A DNA stretch of 64,000 bases, taken from Delphinella strobiligena (lineage: Eukaryota; Ascomycota; Dothideomycetes; Dothideales; Dothioraceae). Every line of letters starts with the position of its first letter. Position 1 is the first letter of the stretch. The notes below the pieces were generated by a model. The model ran no database searches. It had not been told where the DNA came from and saw nothing but the letters and a program-made list of their open reading frames with translations. This document shows, piece by piece, positions 32,626 through 42,492 of this stretch. The position numbers were made by a program, and so were the translations under genes. The DNA lies in NCBI GenBank assembly GCA_009982845.1, contig JAADKB010000009.1, forward strand, positions 1 to 64,000, written 5' to 3'.

Positions 32626-35306
32626 ATGCCAGCGATTGTGGAGCCTCATGATGAATTCATGGGTGCTGTTCAGCAGGTACTGAATTCAAATGATGGACCC
32701 AAAGCCAGAAGCTGATGGTTGCCTAGATCATCCTCTCCTCTTCGGAGACGGACTACATTGATCAGTTGATTCCAGTGATGAGAGATGTTCGAAACTCAGA
32801 CCGTGCAGGTAACCTGATACAGGCGCTCAACCATGTCTCCAATGATCGGGAGTCAGACATTGAGCGGATATGTAACAGCAACCATCAGGAGTTCATCAAC
32901 TCCGTCAATCAGTTGCAGCGCGTCAGAGAGGGAACGGTGACGTTGACAGCTGAGATAATGAGCCTCAGTCAGTCGATTGAGGCGAGTACGGAGAAGCTTG
33001 CGGAACAAAAACGAGCACTCGTCGACTCGCGTGGGGTTCGTCAGAATATTGATGATGCTACCCAGGCGCTCAAGGACTGCCTGGAGGTGTTACGCCTGGC
33101 TAATCAAGTGCACGATCTTCTCGGAAAGAAGAATCATTATGCTGCTCTTCGTGCTCTGGATGAGTTGCAGAACGTTCATCTGCGAGAAGTCACACGCTAC
33201 AAGATCGCCGAGATGATAGAGCGGTCCGTGCCAGCAACACAACGACTAATCGCTGAGGCAGTCATGGGTGACCTCAATACTTGGCTGTTCCGCATCAGAG
33301 AGACCTCGCAGTTTCTCGGCGAAGTGGCCTTCTATCATACGGATATGCGGCGAACAAGGCATCGAGAGCGGTTTGAGCCGGACTCCGAACTCGCACAGTT
33401 CAAGCTAAACTCCGCCGTCGAAGCCGTTGCAGATGAGAGCGAGGAGTTTGACGTGCTTAACAACGAAGAGGTTCAGGTCGACTTCTCACCTCTCTTTGAG
33501 GCTATTCACATTCACGACGCACTTGGACAGAACGAAAAGTTCAGGCAGGAATACGCCGCAACAAGACGGCGACAGAAGGAGCTTTTACTACCAACCTCGG
33601 TCGACTTGCTGGACGATGAGGGCAGTTCCCTAAGCAGTCTACTGGAAAGCATTGCAGGATTTGCTATTGTGGAGCGAGCTACCATGCAGAAGACGGAGAA
33701 CCTTCGAACACAAGCTGATGTAAGTAATGGTTGATGTGTTGCATGTGAAAGTGATACTATTGTGAAGATCTTTACTGATGAGGTATAGGTCGATGAGCTC
33801 TGGGACTCAATGTGTCAAAGTGCAATCACACTAATCACGAACGCCCTGCCTACGGTGGACAACGATGAGAGGCTGCTGAAGATCAAGGGCGTTGTGGCTC
33901 TGTTCGTGCAAACCATGGACGTAAGCAATAAGCACCTATCAAGCCTCGATGGCACAGCTGACGAGCTCACAGGGCTGGGGCTACTCGGTGACAAGTCTGG
34001 AGCGCCTCCTTCTGACCCTCTTTGAAGTTTACTCCTCATATCTCAAACAAAAGTTCAGCGAAGACTTCTCAGAGATTGTCTCTTCCGATGACTACATGCC
34101 TATGCCGATCAACAACCCAGACGAGTACGAAAAAGTGGTCAACGTTAGTTGGTACCAGCCTGAGCAGGATAGGGAGCAGCTCGCCTTCCCCTGCGTGCTG
34201 CCTTTCTCTCAAATGTATCCGCTCTGCTGCATCGACATCCGCAATTTCCTCAACCAAATATACCTCTTCTCCGACGATCACTTCCAGAATTCAAGCAATG
34301 TCATCGATGAGACGCTCAGAAAGGCGCTCGATGAGTTACTCTGCGAGAAAGTTTGCGATACTCTGGTTGCCAAGCTCAGCTCTCAATATCCTGGACAGAT
34401 TGTCCAGATTCTCACCAATCTGGATCACTTTGAGACTGCATGTCGAGAGCTGCAAGGATTACTTGTTGAAGCACGTGCCTCGAGCAGTGCTGCAGGTCCA
34501 ATATTGCTGAAAGCGACAGAGAAGTTTGCAGAAGCCAAAAAGTCGGCTGAAAAGAGAATCTTCGAATTGGTTAACAGCAAGATTGACGACTTGATCGAGA
34601 CGGCAGAATACGATTGGTATGTCATTGACTCAATGAGTATAGACGAGCAGTTGCTGACATTCTCAAACCAGGACAAGCACATACGTCCCCGCAGACGCTT
34701 CCCCCTACATGCAGGAGTTGACCCGCTACCTCTCAAACATCATGCACACAGTCCTCCTTGGCCTACCAATAACGCTCAAATCCCTCATCTACTTTGATGC
34801 CCTCTCACACATCTCTACTTCGTTACTTGCACTGCCTCTATCTCCTCATATAAAGACCATCTCTCCTCAAGCTGTCACGGCGTTCAGGCTTGACGGCGAG
34901 TACCTTGTCGACTTTGTCAAGAACATGGGCGACAAAGTGCTTGAAGAAGGACTGGATGAGCTTGTTCAGACGACTGATCTGATGAGCATGGTAGGACTGA
35001 TGGGCAGGGAGAGAGCTGAAGAAGAGTTCTTCGACGTGGAAAAGGGCAGACGCAGATTCGGAAAAGTGGACAAGATGAGTGGTGCCGAGCTACTGGAAAA
35101 GTAAGTCTTGCTTGCCCCTCTCTCAACCACTGATCGATCAAATTAGAGATGGGAAGCATTGCTGACGAATATGACAATACAGAGTCTCTCAAGGAGCGGT
35201 TGCAGATCAACTTCCCTCTACCCCAATCGACAAGAAACCGACAATGAACTTCCCCAAGTTCGCGGGCAGATTCGGCGTTGGCAACTCGAAGCGTGAGTCT
35301 TCTTAA
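32626..35306 (+). CDS. SEC15: Exocyst complex component Sec15
   Basis: Sec15 links Rab-GTP (Sec4) on secretory vesicles to the exocyst for tethering at growth sites such as hyphal tips. Six exons: 32626-32676, 32727-33719, 33789-33920, 33973-34616, 34672-35100 and 35183-35306. The total is 790 aa, the normal family length. Landmarks: MPAIVEPHDEFMGAVQQ joined to IILSSSETDYIDQLIPVMR, an N-terminal coiled coil (HQEFINSVNQLQ..), FYHTDMRRTRHRERF, then the C-terminal Sec15 domain with LPFSQMYPLCCIDIRNFLNQ and YLSNIMHTVLLGLP. All junctions preserve phase. The C-terminus NSKRESS overlaps a possible GTGAGT donor, so an alternative 3' end is conceivable. Confidence 0.95.
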
Positions 35307-36230
35307 GTATACTGTTATCCTTTGCGAATCGTGCGTTGTGTTGACATTGTTTTCTGCAAGGTGCTTCTATGGGATTTTACTGAGTAACAGAACTTTATTG
35401 TTTTTCCGCGATGCCAGTTTACTCGTGTGGAGGAGTTGGAGGGTTCACGTTCGTGCTGCGATTTCATGCGTTGTACGTTGCGTTCGTCTTTTCGGTCTCG
35501 GGCAATTTCACGCGAAGGGGTGTAATGCAAATGGTTTTCGATTACTTAAATAGGCACGCACACATAATCAGGAGATGTTACATTTGTGATTCAACAGCTT
35601 TTAAAGTACACTCCCGTCCTCCCGCAACGTGTATGTATCGGACATGTCGTTTCGGCTTTCCTCGCTCGGCGTGCACACATGTCATGATGAGAAGGCGAGG
35701 CTGAGCATGGTGGCGAAAACAGCTGCCACCCCTACCCTACCACATCACCAGATGATTGCAATAAATCACATTCACATGTCCATCGAAGACGATTGAGCAA
35801 AGCGCGTAACACAGGTTCAGTATATGCCAGCTATAGAAAAACAAAGCGCAAGTGAAAACATCAAAGATAGGAAAATCGGCCGTAAGCCTGACAGGGTAGA
35901 CGATGCTGGAAAGGAGAAGTTCAAAACTTAAGGACTGAAATAAACAACACGGAAAACTCCACGCTCCTGAGCGCCTTTGGTCGCTGTGCTGCTCGCTTGC
36001 GGTAAAGGGTTGATATCTCAAAAGACAAAGGGAAATCCGGCATCTCTTCGCGCATGTCTTGATTTCTTTCTCTGCTTCTTCCCGTGTGTGACGGGCGGTA
36101 TATGAGCAGGCTTCGTCCCGTGCGTGACGGGGGGTATTTTAGCCATCTTCACCCATGTGTGATTGGCCATATCAGCCATCTTGTCTCAGATGAGCTATTC
36201 GAGCCATCCTCTTCCTGCCTATGCTGATCG
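35307..36230. other. Convergent intergenic region, no gene seen
   Basis: About 920 bp between the stops of SEC15 and the DUF2015 gene. It holds the degenerate repeat described separately. Confidence 0.5.
36077..36205. repeat. Degenerate ~33-bp direct repeats
   Basis: Four blocks, each beginning CTTC/CTTG and ending AGCCAT or AGCAGG, follow each other. The first two share CCCGTGYGTGACGGG-GGTAT, an inverted-repeat-like core (CCCGT..ACGGG), and the later two are more diverged (CCATGTGTGATTGGCCATAT). This lies just beyond the DUF2015 stop, so the core could form a hairpin in that 3' UTR. Confidence 0.55.
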
Positions 36231-36755
36231 CTATAAACGATCAAACATGACGGCCTTTCTGTCCAAAGGTCGTCCATCAGCACCGATATTCTCCCTTCCG
36301 AATCTCTCCTCCATGTACATTCTTCTCGCCTCATCGAACCCCACTCCCCTCGCCTTCATGACCCTCTGGACTTCCCTCTTGGCATTGTCGTCAAGGCCTC
36401 TCCTGGTATCGCCAGCTTCGATGTTTTGTGCCAGGTCGAAGTTTGAAGAGGAGAAGCCGGCCTCGACATCGCCTTGGAAAGAGGAGGGAAGGCGCACATA
36501 TTGTTGGCCGGAGATCCAGGAGAAGGGTGGGTATGATTTTATCGTGTGGGTTGTGTCGTATAGCCAATCTGGTATCGGACCTGGAGCTGTGAGATATGGG
36601 ATTGGTGGGGCATGTGAGATCCAGAGGGAGCGGGTCGCGTAGAGGACTATGAAGTTTTTTAGCACATGCTGATGAGGAAAGGCTGAGTGGGAATATCACG
36701 TACCAGTGGCAATGACAAGAAAGAAAAAGGAAACGGCGTAGAGAAAGTAGGCCAT
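36231..36755 (-). CDS. DUF2015 fungal protein
   Basis: A conserved small fungal protein of unknown function. Two exons (36704-36755 and 36231-36646; 57-bp intron) give 155 aa. Exon 1 encodes MAYFLYAVSFFFLVIATV, a signal anchor or single membrane helix. After YATRSLWISH, the conserved C-terminal block reads DVEAGFSSSNFDLAQNIEAG, then GLDDNAKREVQRVMK, FDEARRMYMEERF and IGADGRPLDRKAVMF, the pattern I associate with DUF2015. Likely membrane-attached with a soluble helical domain. Divergent from the L28e gene, with 502 bp between starts. Confidence 0.87.
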
Positions 36756-37257
36756 GATGACTGCCTGATAAGGCGATGGCGGTTCGAAGATTACTGGAAC
36801 AAAAGAAACGACTCTGTCGAGGTCGACGGACTTAACAGGGTGATGCGTTTGGCTCACAGGTCTCGAGGCATAATTACTGGCCTCGCAGTGAGAAGCTCTT
36901 TCTTGTTATATTATAAGAAATGGGGGGCTTGGACGTCTGGAAAGAGGAAAGACGTTTGGCCACGCGGTCGGCCTGATCAGCTCTGTATCACAAATGAATG
37001 TCGTATGCAATCCGGGGAAGAGAACCCCTTCAGACATTGGATGGGCGGGATCGGATCAACACTACCGAATCGCCGAAGGCTCAATTCTCTTGGCATTAAC
37101 TGACCACACTTGAAGTTCATCAAGCAGGGGAAGGTTAGCCGAATTTCGCTTGCCCACACTGAGCTACCACTGCCAGACCGCGCCTTGGAGAAAGAACCAG
37201 TTCAGCACGTCAATTCTTATCTCAAGTCCAGCTCAACTCGCTTCAAATACCGTCGCA
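36756..37257. promoter_or_regulatory. Bidirectional promoter, DUF2015 / L28e
   Basis: 502 bp between two divergent start codons, so it must hold both promoters. No obvious TATA box at the ribosomal protein side, as is usual for such genes in filamentous fungi. Confidence 0.5.
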
Positions 37258-37961
37258 ATGGCCGCTCAATACGACAACAACTCTTACGACCTCATCTGGG
37301 AGACTATCCGTACGTGCCGTGTCGTCCATGAATTTCACTATCCAGCCAGGCAAGAAAAGAGGTGGAAACAGAAGAAATTGTCGCCTTACGGGGAACGCAA
37401 GAGAGAAGACTTGCTATGCTTCTGAAATATCGAAATTGCACGACAGCGTCAGACAGAGCGAAATGCTGACAAACCAATTTCAACAGGCACCAACAATGCC
37501 TTCCTCGTGAAGCGCAAGCAGGCCGGCGGTGTCCAGTTCTCCAAGGACCCCCTCAACCTCACCAACAAGCACTCCCGCAAGGTATTTTCCTACCATTACC
37601 ACCAGCATCCCCGCCCAACCAATACTAACCCACTCATCAGTACTCTTCACTCGCCAACCCCTCGGCCATCGGTCTCTCGGCTGGCAAGGACGGCAAGATT
37701 GTCCTCACCACCAAGCTCGGCCGCAACGCCAACAAGCCCGCCAAGGCTTTCCAGAAGACCGAGTTCAAGAGCACCACCTCCGGCCGCAAGGTCTACCGCT
37801 CCGTCATCAACTCCACCCACCAGAAGGGTTACCGCCCCGACCTCAGCGCCGAGGCCGTCCAGCGCGCCACCGCTCTCAAGCTCGCCGCCAAGGAGAAGAA
37901 GGCTCAGCCCGAGTCCAAGCCCAGGGGCAAGAAGGCCCTCAAGGCTTCCGAGTCTGCTTAA
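37258..37961 (+). CDS. RPL28: 60S ribosomal protein L28e
   Basis: Cytosolic large-subunit ribosomal protein eL28, which is present in animals, plants and filamentous fungi but missing in budding yeast. Three exons (37258-37309, 37487-37581, 37641-37961; introns 177 and 59 bp) give 155 aa. MAAQYDNNSYDLIWETI is joined to RTNNAFLVKRKQAGGVQFSK, then NLTNKHSRK to YSSLANPSAIGLS, followed by KTEFKSTTSGRKVYRSVINS and a Lys-rich tail. Codon use is strongly biased to C-ending codons, as expected for a highly expressed gene. The first intron is three times the local norm. Confidence 0.96.
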
Positions 37962-38708
37962 ATGTCTTTTTTTTTTGTTTGTAACCAGAGAAAAGCATTC
38001 GAGACGGGATTTTGAGGTTTTGAGTTGAGGACGTGTGCATGGTGGGGAGAGCATGGCATGGCATGGCAAGGCAAGGCATGAAATATGTGGCATTCGTATC
38101 TGGAGTTCAATCAGAGACAAAAGGAGGGCGAAAGCCACCTTTCTCTTTCTTTCGATGGACTCGCTATTACAGGATCTTTTGCTTGCAAAGATGAAATGAA
38201 AATTACAGAGCCTGCTGCGACTAGAATAAGAAGCACAGCCGTCGTTACCACCATGAATTGTTATATCCTTTTTCTTGCTTTCCTTGACTTTTATGTTCAG
38301 GGCGAGAGAGTAAATGCAGATGTGGTGGACCCGGTTTCCATACATCTCTGAGGTTGAGTGACATGAGATGAGAACAACCATTGTTAGAGTGCTCGAGTCC
38401 TGTTTGAGCTGAAGCTGAATATTGCGACTGGTACCTGACTGCACCCTATACGGAGCTTCCAACATCATGAAGAGTCAGTCCCAATTCGTCATGGGACAAC
38501 CGCTGCTTTGTACAGGGACATGTACGGACCAGCGAGACATCACCCCTAGATGGCATGAACAATCCATGCAGCTTCTCGAAAAACCTCCATTCGCAAGACC
38601 ACCAAACGCCTCCCTCATGCAATATAACACAACCACTCATCGCCCCCACCCCCCCCCCCCCACCTCCCTCCTCCCCTCCCTTTCTGTTCACCACAACCAC
38701 ACACCCCC
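37962..38708. other. Convergent intergenic region with C-rich tract
   Basis: Holds the L28e 3' UTR, including a run of T just after the stop, and the 3' UTR of the 134-aa gene. Around 38640-38690 there is a long C tract followed by CCTCCCTCCTCCCC; the complementary RNA strand of the minus gene would be G-rich. No coding sequence supported. Confidence 0.6.
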
Positions 38709-39545
38709 TCATTTCTCATACCTCCCCCTACTAGCCTGCCAAGCCCTCTCCTCAGGCCCATCAACACCCCTCCCCACAGCCTTATCAGCCAATTGTGGAC
38801 CGAACTCCTCTTCGTATCTTCGCCACACTTCCGCATCACGCAGAGATTTTCGTTGTTGACGGACGGACCATTCGTGCGCGCGGAGGCGGTTGTCTGCTTC
38901 TATCATGCTGCCGACTACCATGCCTGATATTTGGAGGAAACTGGTTGGGGGGTGGGTTAGTTTTGTTGTTGGATGGACGGGGTGAGACGGGCAGAATAGA
39001 TCAAGGAGGTAGGGGGTGGTGTGCATAGTATAGAAACCAAGTGACATATATTACTTCCATTCTTGTTCTTCTTGTGGAAAGTAGACATAAATGACTGCTG
39101 AAAAGAAAAGATGGATGGAGGAAATATGCTGCCAACGTAACGTACACTTTGAATTGAATAGTCAGACCCCGATATATAGGACTAGCAGCGTATGCGAGAC
39201 CGCCTGCAATCGCAGAATAGACACCCCACTAGTCATACTCATTAGCCATGCGATTCGATACTTGTGAAACAAATCAAATCAAATCAAATCAAGACCCAGT
39301 CATACACATCCACCTTGCCCTCTCTTCCTCTTCTCTTCTCTCGAAAAGTCACCCCTTCAACCTAGATCGAAAGCAAAATCTCTCCGTCTCTTATACAACC
39401 GGAAAACCATCACGCGATCATTGCGAATGAAAGAGAACTCAATGCATGCACTTACTCTGGCTGCTCCCGTCACGGCTCCTCTTGTCGCTACCCATGCGGC
39501 TTCGTTCGTCTCTTCGCTGTCTAGCTTACCGTGTGTTCGTACCAT
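38709..39545 (-). CDS. Small conserved-looking membrane protein, 134 aa
   Basis: Three exons recovered by phase: 39456-39545, 39146-39228 and 38941-down (38709-38940), with introns of 227 and 205 bp, long for this window. The protein starts MVRTHGKLDSEETNEAAWVA, continues GAVTGAARWGVYSAIAGGLAYAAS, PIYRGLTIQFKVFLQISG and MVVGSMIEADNRLRAHEW, and ends in a basic, helical tail (RDAEVWRRYEEEFG). Two Gly/Ala-rich hydrophobic helices separated by a short loop look like a mitochondrial inner-membrane protein of the HIG1/Rcf kind, but I cannot confirm that family. Introns use GTAAGT and GTACGT donors. Confidence 0.75.
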
Positions 39546-40139
39546 GATTGCTGTTTTGGCTTAGCGAACATTGAGTACGGAAAGTGTTGTGGTTTGTGGT
39601 ACAGTACCGCTGTTCGGAGATGCGTCGGAGTTTGAGCGAGGTGATGGGGGCTGACGTCATCGTTTTATGTTTTGTGGACTTCCAGGTTCCAATTCACAGC
39701 TTGGAGACCTCGATTTCATGATTGAGAGTGCAGAATTATTGTCTGGAGCACTCTTGGTTTCGGATCTATCATTCTCGTCGCAGTGAATCAAAATGTATCG
39801 AAATGTACAACGATAGTTACACTCTATTTACTTGATCAACCGCTGTCATGTTTTCATTCGTCCATTGCAATGTTTCCGTTTCATAAACCAGCTCAAAAGT
39901 ACATCGGAAAACCGCTCGCCAGTAGGGTGATGTAGCGTGAAGTCTCTGGAGACCGACATCACTATGCATATACGTCTGGCTGTGGTCAAAAGCAGCTGAA
40001 TTTGCTGACGATAGTCGAGATCCAACATGGAAGCCACCAGTCAGCATGCATCCAAGGCAGACATCATATCATATTTAGCACTTCCCCACTCGCGGAGTCT
40101 TTGACGTCCACTTCATGACTGCCAACAGGGGCAACAACA
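39546..40139. other. Intergenic, no gene seen
   Basis: About 590 bp between the 134-aa gene and the CorA-like pseudogene. Just downstream of the small gene's start, inside its first intron near 39270-39290, there is an (AAATC)4 run on the plus strand. Confidence 0.45.
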
Positions 40140-41485
40140 ATGGCTTGGGACCGAGATGCTAACTATTTTCCCGCACATTTCATCCCTAACGCACATCCAC
40201 CAGGAACATCATTCTGGGATCAATTCACTACAGAAGCTAAAGATTCCGCAGAAACAAAGTGGCTTCGTGAGCTTGCACGAGCATCTGACCGACTTAGCAC
40301 TCACGATGGATGGGTTTGACGAAGGTTCGAGATGTACTCGATTGGAGGCCGGATATGGGACTTGGAGTCATATGCTTCTACGGGGCGCCATATATCCACC
40401 GGATAGACTATGTACCATCCCACGAGTCACCCGAAATTCCGAGAATAGTACATGTTCAGCTCAACATCGATATTGAGAAGGAAGCATACGTGCGAAGAGA
40501 TCCGACCGCCGCGGTATCCGTTGAGGCCAGATAACACCATTGGTAAATATTGAAAGGTCCCATAGAGCCCCTCCGCATCAATCCTGATTTTATCCTTGGG
40601 CATTTCCTGCCCGCTCTGGCCAGTGATCCATCGACCTTCTGGCAGAGTGAACAGCTTTTATTCATTCCATCCATGCCCTCCAAGCAGCGGTACATGGGGC
40701 TCAAAAAACATGACGGCACACAAGTGTCTATAAGGTTCCGTGCGATGCCAGAGCTACCAGGCCTAGGAGACAGATCTGGTCACTGGCTAGATGAACATGC
40801 TCGATAGGTAGATGGTCAAAAAATCAGTAAGTTTCGAAGCACTTGATCGACTTCTCTGAGCCTGACAGTCTGATAACCGCCTCATCACAATTCTCATACT
40901 AGACGGTTGTTTGGTATTTCCTGCTACACACCCTGCCACATTTACACCGCCCAGACCTGAGGGTGGTGCTGACGGTTGTGGGTGCATCAAAGCATATGCA
41001 AATCATGTGAATCAATCTTCCATACAGCATGTGCAGGCTCCTGCCATCCAGTTACGTGACGCAGACGCTCTAACAGAGCTCGAGCAACAAGGAACCGATG
41101 CCAGAGAATGCTTGCTCTATGCAAACGTAATCATTGATAATCGCAGATGGCTCCCCGACTCACCTACGCTCTCGAATTAGCGGTTGATCCACGCAAGGAA
41201 ATCAGCCTCAAGAAGACCAGGCAGACCGAAGACCTCCCCCTCAATTCTGCTATCGAATCCGACAGCAATGCGAAAGCGGCAAATCAGCTTGCTAAGCGAA
41301 AAGGAAAGCTGGGAGTGCTTGTCTTCATCTTCATACCGCTGAGCTTTGTCACTTCTCTGTTCTCTATGAACATCACACCGCGGGGAAGCAGTCCTCTTTG
41401 GCATTTCCTTGCAGCGGCATGGCATTGCCATTTGAACTTTTGGCCGTCTTGATTCTTTGGCACTGTGACGGGGATCGTTGAGACG
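40140..41485 (+). pseudogene. CorA-like magnesium transporter relic
   Basis: Collinear pieces of a fungal CorA-like protein occur in shifting frames. An ATG frame (40140-40319) reads MAWDRDANYFPAHFIPNAHP and stops after 59 codons. Frame 2 (from about 40310) continues KVRDVLDWRPDMGLGVICFY and IHRIDYVPSHESPE. Another (near 40550-40800) has DFILGHFLPALASDPSTFWQ, LLFIPSMPSKQRYMGL and HGTQVSIRF; then GGADGCGCIKAYANHVNQSS (near 40940-41020); finally FIFIPLSFVTSLFSMNITPR (about 41330-41380), the first membrane helix. After that FLAAA is followed by another shift, into FELLAVLILWHC. At least four frame changes or stops make a functional spliced product unlikely. The usual end of the family, two membrane helices, is partly lost. 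Confidence 0.8.
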
Positions 41486-42492
41486 TGAATGTCAGGGCGA
41501 AGAGCCATGTCTTGGAGATCTTCGGAGGCAAAAAATACTGCGCAGATAGTTCAGATGGACTCGCTGGTTGGACGAATCGCAAGCAGACGTAGTCTACATA
41601 CCATATGTAGACGAAAATGAACAACAGCAGAAATGACAGCAAAAATGACAAAACCTCCTCAATCCCCTCTTCTCGCGACGCAAGTCTGTGGAGTTTATGC
41701 TTGGGACCTGAGTCTTTTGAGTACACCTTATGCCCAAATCCTTCAGAAGTCCATCCACCCATCCACGCCATCTTGGTCAAGCCCACCCACCTCAGTCACG
41801 CCCACCTTGACTAAAGAGACACGTACGAGTCCACCAAACACCACCCTATCTGCGCATTTAAGTGATAGCGTATGATATCCTAGACAAGTCATCTCATCCC
41901 GCCTCTAAGAGGTAAGGTGGGCAAGCTCTAGTAGCCAAGCCAAGCCATTATAGGGCGACCCTGTCACATCGAATCAAATCCATCGTTCACTCACTCACTA
42001 TACCAACTCAACTACTACTATACCAAGTACCACTCACTATACCAAATACCCATAATCCAATCACCCTCATCAACATCAACATGACCCTCTTCATTCCGGT
42101 GCCAGAACAATCTTGTTATCACTATGACTCTTCGCTATATCACTGTTGACTGTTTAGATCAGATATTAATGCTGTCCATGGTACATATGCTCACGAAGCT
42201 AAATCCTTGTTTGAGATACCTCCTAGCTTAGACTATACTATAGAGGATATCAGAGAGTAGAGAGCAGAAACGTCAAAGGGATATCTTGGAACTCGTCTTC
42301 ACTTGTTATACTAAGGTAGTCATATCCATACTCCGACTCTGGATTCTCGCATCGATTCTCGCATCGATTCGCTATTCGTTAAGCATTAACATTTCCCTCC
42401 ACTTCGACGTGAGAAAGCTTCGGCGTGAGAAAAAAACTACGTTGACTCAAAACCCTCCCTCCCTCAAACCCACCCCCCCTCACATCACTACC
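41486..42492. other. Intergenic, no gene seen
   Basis: About 1 kb. Contains short repeats such as ACTATACCAA (41995-42055). A minus frame at 41373-41786 overlaps the pseudogene 3' end and has a hydrophobic run but no recognisable family. Confidence 0.45.

Noticed and set aside
37647..38468. 273-codon minus frame
   Set aside because: Antisense of L28e exon 3, where biased codon use keeps the opposite strand open.
41373..41786. 137-codon minus frame with a hydrophobic run
   Set aside because: Overlaps the CorA relic on the other strand and resembles no family; the hydrophobic run alone is weak evidence.
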